Shown: positions 58,507 to 64,000 of the stretch, in pieces | How positions within the stretch are numbered: the first letter of the stretch is position 1 | Layout: each line of letters opens with the position of its first letter | Source of the DNA: CBDBBY01 sp965205055 | GTDB lineage: Bacteria; Pseudomonadota; Alphaproteobacteria; Rhodobacterales; Rhodobacteraceae | Assembly: GCA_965205055.1 (NCBI GenBank) | Contig: OZ242030.1 | Location: forward strand, 992,001-1,056,000 | Reading direction: 5' to 3' | Length of the DNA stretch: 64,000 bases | Notes under the pieces: generated by a model | What the model was told of the DNA's origin: nothing | Database searches by the model: none | The model's input: only the letters and a program-made list of their open reading frames with translations | Position numbers and translations under genes: made by a program

Positions 58507-60579
58507 ATGAGAATTGCTGTCGATATCGGAGGCACGTTCACCGATGCCGTGCTGACCAACGGCAATGGCGATGTTCTGGCCTCCGAAAAGACATTGACGA
58601 CCCACTCCGATCCCGTTGACGGAGCGATTGAAGGCGTGGCCAGAATGATGGCCCGCACAGGATATTCGCTCGGCGAAGTCACCGGCTTCATTCATGGCAC
58701 CACCCTTGCCGCGAACGCATTGATCGAAAAGCGGGGCGCGAGAGTGGCTTCGGTCACAACGGAGGGATTCAGGGACATTCTGGAGATCGGCTACGAGCGC
58801 CGGTATTCGCAATACGACATTTCTCTTGAGAAACCTCAAATACTGGTGCCTCGAGAACGTTCGTTCACGATTCTGGAACGAATGTCCGCCGGCGGCGAAG
58901 TCTTGATCGAACTGGACGACTCCGGCATCGACCCGCTGCTTGGAAATCTTGACGAGTGCGCTGCCGAAGCCGTGGCAGTCTGCTTTCTGCATTCGTATGC
59001 GAACCCGGCGCACGAACGCCGCGTCAGAGATGTCCTGAACAAGCGCAGACCCGACCTTGCGGTCACGATTTCATCCGAAGTCAGCCCTGAAGCGCGCGAG
59101 TACGATCGAATTTCAACAACGGTCGCGAACGCCTTCATTTTGCCTCTAATGCAGACGTATCTGAAGCGGATCGGCGACAGATTCGCATCGGAAGGCCTCC
59201 GCTGCCCCATACTGATGATGACGGCAGGCGGCGGCATGTGCTCCATCGCAGCCGCTTCGCGGTTTCCCATCCGGCTGGTTGAATCGGGACCTGCGGGCGG
59301 AGCGATCCTGGCCGCCAAGGTTGCCGCCGACATTGGCCTCGACGAAGTCCTTTCGTTCGACATCGGCGGCACGACCGCCAAATTGTGCCTGATCGACAAT
59401 GCTCAGCCGCAGACATCGCGACAATTCGAAATCGCCCGCGCCGAACGGTTCATAAAGGGTTCGGGAATGCCTGTCCGCATACCCGCCATCGAGATGATTG
59501 AAATCGGCGCCGGAGGCGGATCAATCGCGGAGGTCGACCGGCTCGGCCGTCTCCGGGTCGGACCCAGAAGCGCAGGCTCGGAGCCCGGGCCGGCTGCTTT
59601 TCGCCGAGGCGGAACCGAACCGACCGTTACCGATAGCGACATCGTTCTCGGATACATCGAGCCCGACACTTTCGGCGATGGAATGATCGCAATCGACGCT
59701 TGTAAATCCAAAGGAGCGATTGACCGGTCAATTGCAAGCAAGCTTGAAACGGATACCGAAAGCGCCGCGGACGGAATTTGCAAAATTGTGGATGAAAGCA
59801 TGTCATCGGCGGGACGGATGCATGCTGCGGAATCCGGCAAAGATCTTGGCAGGCGCACTATGATTGCCTTCGGGGGAAATGGGCCGCTCCACGCCGGTCG
59901 CGTTGCTCGCAACGCCGGAATTCGCCGCATCGTCGTTCCGCCGAATCCGAGCGTCGGATCAGCCGTCGGGTTCCTGCATGCGCCGGTGAAGTTCGAAATT
60001 GTTCGTTCCCGGCATTCCTTGCTGGACGAACTCGAAATCGGCAAGATCAATTCGCTGTTCGAAGAAATGATCGGGGAAGCCCGAGACTTGGTAAGGCAGG
60101 GAGCGAGGCAGTCGCCAATCGAAACATTGCGAAGCGCTTTCATGCGTTACAGCGGGCAGGGTCACGAAATTGAAATCCCGATCCCGAACAGGCCGCTCGT
60201 CATTGACGACAAGGCCTCGCTTGCCGAGGCATTTGAATCCGAATACCGGACGCAATTCTCGCGACCCGTTCCGGGCATGAAGATCGAAATATTGAATTGG
60301 GCGGTCATCGTTTCGTCTCCTCGCAAAAACGGCGCCCCGACTCTGACGGAGCCGCGTTCCGCAAAACTTGCCCCGACCCGGACCAAGAAAATATTCTGCG
60401 ACATCAATGCGGAATGGAAGGATTCGGCATTGATCGAACGAGCGGATTTGCAGCCTGGCGACAGCATCGATGGACCGGCCCTGATAACCGAGCCGCAGAC
60501 CACGACGCTCGTTTCGGAAGATTTCGCCGCACATGTGGATGCCTTGGGCAACCTCGTCTTGATTCGCGGAGAGGATTGA
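58507..60579 (+). CDS. hyuA: hydantoinase/oxoprolinase subunit A
   Basis: 690 residues from ATG 58507 (MRIAVDIGGTFTDAVL). The N-terminal ATPase-type motif DIGGTFTD and a second, internal DIGGTTAKL (about 285) mark the actin-like Hydantoinase_A fold. GGGMCSIAAASRFPIRLVESGPAGGAILA and RTMIAFGGNGPLHAGRVA are signature stretches. HyuA with HyuB opens a 5-membered cyclic amide (N-methylhydantoin, hydantoin or 5-oxoproline) with ATP. Both subunits are complete here. Confidence 0.9.
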   Translation: MRIAVDIGGTFTDAVLTNGNGDVLASEKTLTTHSDPVDGAIEGVARMMARTGYSLGEVTGFIHGTTLAANALIEKRGARVASVTTEGFRDILEIGYERRYSQYDISLEKPQILVPRERSFTILERMSAGGEVLIELDDSGIDPLLGNLDECAAEAVAVCFLHSYANPAHERRVRDVLNKRRPDLAVTISSEVSPEAREYDRISTTVANAFILPLMQTYLKRIGDRFASEGLRCPILMMTAGGGMCSIAAASRFPIRLVESGPAGGAILAAKVAADIGLDEVLSFDIGGTTAKLCLIDNAQPQTSRQFEIARAERFIKGSGMPVRIPAIEMIEIGAGGGSIAEVDRLGRLRVGPRSAGSEPGPAAFRRGGTEPTVTDSDIVLGYIEPDTFGDGMIAIDACKSKGAIDRSIASKLETDTESAADGICKIVDESMSSAGRMHAAESGKDLGRRTMIAFGGNGPLHAGRVARNAGIRRIVVPPNPSVGSAVGFLHAPVKFEIVRSRHSLLDELEIGKINSLFEEMIGEARDLVRQGARQSPIETLRSAFMRYSGQGHEIEIPIPNRPLVIDDKASLAEAFESEYRTQFSRPVPGMKIEILNWAVIVSSPRKNGAPTLTEPRSAKLAPTRTKKIFCDINAEWKDSALIERADLQPGDSIDGPALITEPQTTTLVSEDFAAHVDALGNLVLIRGED

Positions 60580-60583
60580 ACCT

Positions 60584-62236
60584 GTGCGGGATTCAAAGTC
60601 GCGGGCGCAACTGCAGGTGATGTGGAACAGGCTTCTCTCCATCGTGGAAGAGCAAGGCCAGATTCTGCTTCGCGCCGCCTTCAGTCCGATCGTACGGGAA
60701 TGCGGCGATATTTCGGCAGGGATCTTCGACTGCGAAGGCCGGATGCTTGCCCAAGCCGTCACAGGCACCCCGGGGCACATAAATACGATGGCGGCAGCCG
60801 TGAACGAGCTGCGGGCGCGCTTTCCCGCCCGCGAAATGCGCCCCGGCGACATCTACATGACAAATGACCCGTGGCTCGCGTCAGGCCATTTGAATGACTT
60901 TTTGCTCGTGATGCCCGTGTTCAAGAATGGACGGATCGTTGGATATACGTCATGCACTTCGCACTTGGTCGACCTCGGCGGGCTCGGAATGGGGCCGGAA
61001 GGAGGCGACGTCTTCGACGAGGGCTTGCTGATCCCTCCATGCAAGGTCGTGGCGGAAGGAGTGCCGAACCAGCTGCTTCTTGAAATCATTCGCGCGAATT
61101 CGCGAGAGCCCATCGCCAATGAAGGCGACCTGTTCGCCCTGATCGCTTGCTGCGAAGCCGGCGCGCGCAGCTTGGTCGCCATGATGGAGGATTTCGGAGC
61201 GGAAACTCTGCACGAAGTGAGCTCCTACATTATTGAAACTTCGCGAAAAGGCACATTGGATGCGATTTTCGAAGTTCCGAACGGCGTCTACAGGAATCGA
61301 TTGAAGATCGACGGATACGAAAGGGAATTGGAACTGCATGCGTCCTTGTCCGTTTCGGATGATGAGATGCGGGTGGATTTCGCCGGCACCTCGGGCTGTT
61401 CCAAAAAGGGCATAAATGTCCCGCTGAATTATTCGGCAGCCTACACCGTATTCGCATTGCGATGCGTCGTCGGCCCGGACATCCCCAACAACGCGGGCTC
61501 CCTTGCGCCGTTCATAGTCGACGGGCCCAAAGGGTGCATATTGAATGCGCAAAGACCGGCGCCGGTGGCTATGCGCCATACGATCGGCCAGCTGACGCCG
61601 GATCTTGTTCTGGGCTGTCTTCACCAAGCGGTGCCGGAGAAAGTTCCTGCGGAAGGCGCATCGTGCATGTACGACCTTCCGATGCGGCATGCTCCGGAGG
61701 TCGCTCAGACCGGCGGTCGAAAATTCGCGATCGAGCCTGTGCACAACGGCGGAACGGGCGCACGCCCTCACGCTGACGGGCTTTCAGCGACCGCCTACCC
61801 TTCCGGAGTTTTCGGCTCCCAGGTGGAAATCACTGAATCCGTTGCTCCAGTTACAGTTTGGCGCAGAGAGCTGCGCCCGGATTCGGGCGGACCGGGGAAG
61901 TTCCGAGGCGGCCTCGGCCAGACGATTGAAGTCTCGTCGGCGGACGGAATGCCAATTGTTGTTTTCCTTTCATTGGAGCGGATCAAGAATCCTGCATTGG
62001 GCCGCACAGGCGGAATGGCCGGGATGACTGGACGAGCTCGGTTGAAGGGCCGGCCGCGCGACTTGCCCGGCAAGGGAGAGGTTCGCTTGGAGCATGAAGA
62101 GCGATTGATATTCGAGACTCCCGGCGGCGGCGGATACGGCGATCCGCGTGACCGATCTCCCGACGCGATCGGACTCGATCTGAAACGAGGGCTTGTGAGC
62201 AAGGACGGCGCAAGAGCCTACCGCTGCAAGGAATGA
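60584..62236 (+). CDS. hyuB: hydantoinase/oxoprolinase subunit B
   Basis: 550 residues, GTG start at 60584, four bases after hyuA. The N-terminal RLLSIVEEQGQILLRAAFSPIVRECGDISAGIFDCEGRMLAQ and YMTNDPWLASGHLNDFLLVMPVF are family signatures. GSQVEITESVAPVTVWRRELRPDSGGPGKFRGGLGQ and the C-terminal ETPGGGGYGDPRDR complete the fold. It is always paired with HyuA. Substrate class is as for HyuA. Confidence 0.92.
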   Translation: MRDSKSRAQLQVMWNRLLSIVEEQGQILLRAAFSPIVRECGDISAGIFDCEGRMLAQAVTGTPGHINTMAAAVNELRARFPAREMRPGDIYMTNDPWLASGHLNDFLLVMPVFKNGRIVGYTSCTSHLVDLGGLGMGPEGGDVFDEGLLIPPCKVVAEGVPNQLLLEIIRANSREPIANEGDLFALIACCEAGARSLVAMMEDFGAETLHEVSSYIIETSRKGTLDAIFEVPNGVYRNRLKIDGYERELELHASLSVSDDEMRVDFAGTSGCSKKGINVPLNYSAAYTVFALRCVVGPDIPNNAGSLAPFIVDGPKGCILNAQRPAPVAMRHTIGQLTPDLVLGCLHQAVPEKVPAEGASCMYDLPMRHAPEVAQTGGRKFAIEPVHNGGTGARPHADGLSATAYPSGVFGSQVEITESVAPVTVWRRELRPDSGGPGKFRGGLGQTIEVSSADGMPIVVFLSLERIKNPALGRTGGMAGMTGRARLKGRPRDLPGKGEVRLEHEERLIFETPGGGGYGDPRDRSPDAIGLDLKRGLVSKDGARAYRCKE

Positions 62237-62766
62237 TCCGCTCCTATTGTCGAAGCCGCGGATCCCTATGAATCGGCGAGCCTTTCAGCATGCAGACCGA
62301 AATCCTTCGTCCGAGACGACAGCGCATTTCCGCTTGATTCAAATGCATCGGCAGCGACCGCGGAATGCTTGCTGTTCGTTCAGCCCAATCCGGATCCATC
62401 TGCTCGATTCACCCGGCTCCGAGCGCATGCGCCGAACGGCGGGATTCCCGCGGCTGATCGAGCCGACGGTGGATTCGCCGATGCTCTTGTTCCGCCGTAG
62501 GAGGTCTGCGGCCTCGCAGGCGAAGATGAAGCGGCGGAATTCAGAACATTTTCGGAAGTATGCGGCTGGAGAGCGTCCGCGTCGATGGAGCGAATCCCCG
62601 GTCAATATTCGGCGCAGGATCAGGAAAATATTGAGTCCGAACAATATTTCTGCTGTTTTGCGATTGGGCGGGCTGGCAGGATGCAGCCCGAAAGAGCTCC
62701 TGCGAACAAGAGTTTTCCTCAGCCGATTACGCACCGCGTCATGAAATCTCCCGGGAGAAAAATGGA
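62237..62766. other. intergenic region, no gene recognised
   Basis: About 530 bases between hyuB and the racemase-like gene. A minus-strand frame (62773-62339) is arginine-rich and without resemblance. A GGGAG ribosome site for the next gene lies at the end. Confidence 0.4.
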
Positions 62767-63507
62767 ATGACATACCCGAAGCGAGGATCGTTCAGGATCG
62801 GAGTGTTGGTGCCGTTCACAAATACAAACCTCGAGACCGAAATGATTCTGATGTGCCCTGCCGACACGACAATGCATTTCCAGCGGCTCGGCGGATACGA
62901 CGCGGACGCCATACCTGCGTCCGGTCAGATGGCAGGTTTGGGCATGTCCGCCATGGATCATGATGTCAGAATGATCGCCGGGGTGAAGCCGAACGCAATA
63001 TTGTTCGGATGCACATCCGCGACATTGACGCATGGACCGGCCTTCGACGCGGAGCTCGCGAACAAGATCGCTATGCAATCGGGATCCGTCGCGTTGACAG
63101 CTGCGGGATGCCTCGCCGCCGCCACAAGAGCCGTGTCGGCAAGCAAAATCGGATTTGCGTCGCCCTACACCAGCGACATAAACAAACATGCTGAATCATA
63201 CTTGCGAGAAAACGGAATTGAAACGGTCAGTCGAGCTGAAATCGATCGCGAGCTCGACAATTGGGAGCAGGGCGAATTGACGACTGAAGAGGTGTTCGAT
63301 TTGGCGATTCGCTCCAATAGCGACGATGCGCAGGCAATAGTGCTTTCTTGCACGGATTTGCGCACGGTAGACGTCATTCCGAAAATAGAAGAAAAGCTTG
63401 GCAAGCCTGTCATCAGCTCAAACCAAGCGATGGCATATTGCGCAATGGCCAAGCTGGAATTGAAAAAACGAAGCGGGTTGCCCGGCCGACTTTTCGATTT
63501 GCTCTGA
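62767..63507 (+). CDS. Asp/Glu racemase superfamily protein (maleate isomerase/hydantoin racemase-like)
   Basis: 246 residues. The two catalytic cysteines are visible, one in ILFGCTSATLTHG and one in IVLSCTDLRT, with GVLVPFTNTNLETE as the N-terminal strand. The family includes maleate cis-trans isomerase, arylmalonate decarboxylase and hydantoin racemase. Next to hyuAB, epimerising the substrate or its ring-opened product is the simplest reading, but the exact reaction is open. Confidence 0.82.
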   Translation: MTYPKRGSFRIGVLVPFTNTNLETEMILMCPADTTMHFQRLGGYDADAIPASGQMAGLGMSAMDHDVRMIAGVKPNAILFGCTSATLTHGPAFDAELANKIAMQSGSVALTAAGCLAAATRAVSASKIGFASPYTSDINKHAESYLRENGIETVSRAEIDRELDNWEQGELTTEEVFDLAIRSNSDDAQAIVLSCTDLRTVDVIPKIEEKLGKPVISSNQAMAYCAMAKLELKKRSGLPGRLFDLL

Positions 63508-63537
63508 AGGTGCGGAAACTTCAGAAATCCGGGCGAT

Positions 63538-64000
63538 CTAATATCCCTTATCGGGATCGACAACATTGGCCAGCGGTTCGCCCTTGCGATACCGAGTCAA
63601 GTTTTCTGAAAAGAGCCGTATGGATTCATTCCACCAGTCGTCGTGCACGGAGGAGCAGTGAGGCGAAACGACTACGTTGTCCAAGCCCCAGAAAGGGTGA
63701 TCGGACTCCAACGGTTCTTTCTTGAAGACATCAAGAACGGCGCCTCTGATCTTTCGACGCTCCAATGCATCAATTAGGGACGTCTCGTCGACGACCCCTC
63801 CTCTGGACATATCGACCAGCACCGCCGAGCTCTTCATTCGTTCGAACGCGCTGCTGTTCACGATGCCTTCCGTGCTTTTCAGCAACGGCACTGAACAGAC
63901 TATGAAATCGGCACGCGGCCAAAGAGCGGGAAGCTCGCCGGGAGCGCGGACCTCATCAACGAATGCCGTAGGCTTGGGTCCGGCGCGAACGCCCAGAGTC
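63538..64000 (-). CDS. D-2-hydroxyacid dehydrogenase, 5' end beyond the window
   Basis: Translation continues through the window edge, so only the C-terminal 153 residues are seen. The visible part has FIVCSVPLLKSTEGIVN, the Arg in VDMSRGGVVDETSLIDAL, the Glu region LDVFKKEPLESDHPFW and the His in VVSPHCSSVHDDWW, and ends with PLANVVDPDKGY, a tail like that of GhrA-type enzymes. NAD(P)-dependent reduction of a 2-oxoacid is expected. Convergent with the racemase-like gene. Confidence 0.85.
   Translation of the reverse strand, partial: TLGVRAGPKPTAFVDEVRAPGELPALWPRADFIVCSVPLLKSTEGIVNSSAFERMKSSAVLVDMSRGGVVDETSLIDALERRKIRGAVLDVFKKEPLESDHPFWGLDNVVVSPHCSSVHDDWWNESIRLFSENLTRYRKGEPLANVVDPDKGY

Noticed and set aside
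62237..62766. Possible decayed gene between hyuB and the racemase-like gene
   Set aside because: No frame on either strand matches a family; no frameshifted homology could be pieced together.

Overview
The window reads as a mid-to-high-GC alphaproteobacterium, most like Rhodobacterales or a close relative. The evidence is the GltX style, the mreBCD-mrdA-rodA block followed by a GhrA-type dehydrogenase, TRAP and Ehu-type transporters, HyuAB, and a stand-alone citryl-CoA-lyase-like gene. Several insertion-sequence remnants, broken genes and toxin-antitoxin modules are scattered among the housekeeping genes. That is common in host-associated or genome-shuffling lineages, but lifestyle cannot be read from the sequence alone.

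Layout. 1-7.6 kb: an ATPase/DUF4276 pair (resembling ATPase-TOPRIM defence pairs), gltX, a small zincin metallopeptidase, nadE, an AT-rich two-gene unit of unknown function, and an IS5-like transposase remnant. 7.6-9.2 kb: an exported protein made of about 20 MORN repeats, with a recent internal 207-bp duplication. 9.4-17.7 kb: leuA, then the cell-shape operon mreB-mreC-mreD-mrdA-rodA and a GhrA-like reductase. 17.7-20.2 kb: a small island (IS5 fragment, a HigA-like antitoxin with a frameshifted RelE-type toxin, an intact Phd/VapC pair) bounded by imperfect copies of the ghrA 3' end. 20.2-26.1 kb: uracil-DNA glycosylase, a metal-type permease, nhaA, kdsA, a phosphohexomutase and tRNA-Gln(TTG).

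26.5-42.5 kb is an accessory catabolic block. It holds a truncated alcohol dehydrogenase, a GntR/FCD regulator, three Gfo/Idh/MocA oxidoreductases, a DctPQM TRAP importer, a QuiC-like fusion protein, a citryl-CoA-lyase-like enzyme, a cupin-like protein, a TIM-barrel isomerase, an acylating-type aldehyde dehydrogenase, a TPP enzyme and a UspA protein. Near-identical 22-bp palindromes (CAGAT-N12-ATCTG) lie before three of its transcription units, which suggests one regulon. The QuiC-like protein has lost three of the four metal ligands of its dehydratase domain but keeps the iron triad of its dioxygenase-like domain, so the pathway is probably not ordinary quinate/shikimate breakdown. I consider this block the best candidate for an undescribed system.

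42.5-51.4 kb: after an IS21 fragment comes a minus-strand operon (DeoR regulator, sugar/glycerophosphate-type ABC importer, metallophosphodiesterase, Na/Pi transporter) with a divergent HAD phosphatase. It looks like uptake and hydrolysis of an organophosphate. 52-64 kb: a sarcosine/dimethylglycine-dehydrogenase-like flavoprotein, an ectoine-type ABC importer (ehuBCDA order), hydantoinase/oxoprolinase subunits HyuA and HyuB, an Asp/Glu-racemase-superfamily enzyme and a D-2-hydroxyacid dehydrogenase that runs off the window. This set could take up and open a cyclic, N-methylated amino-acid derivative.
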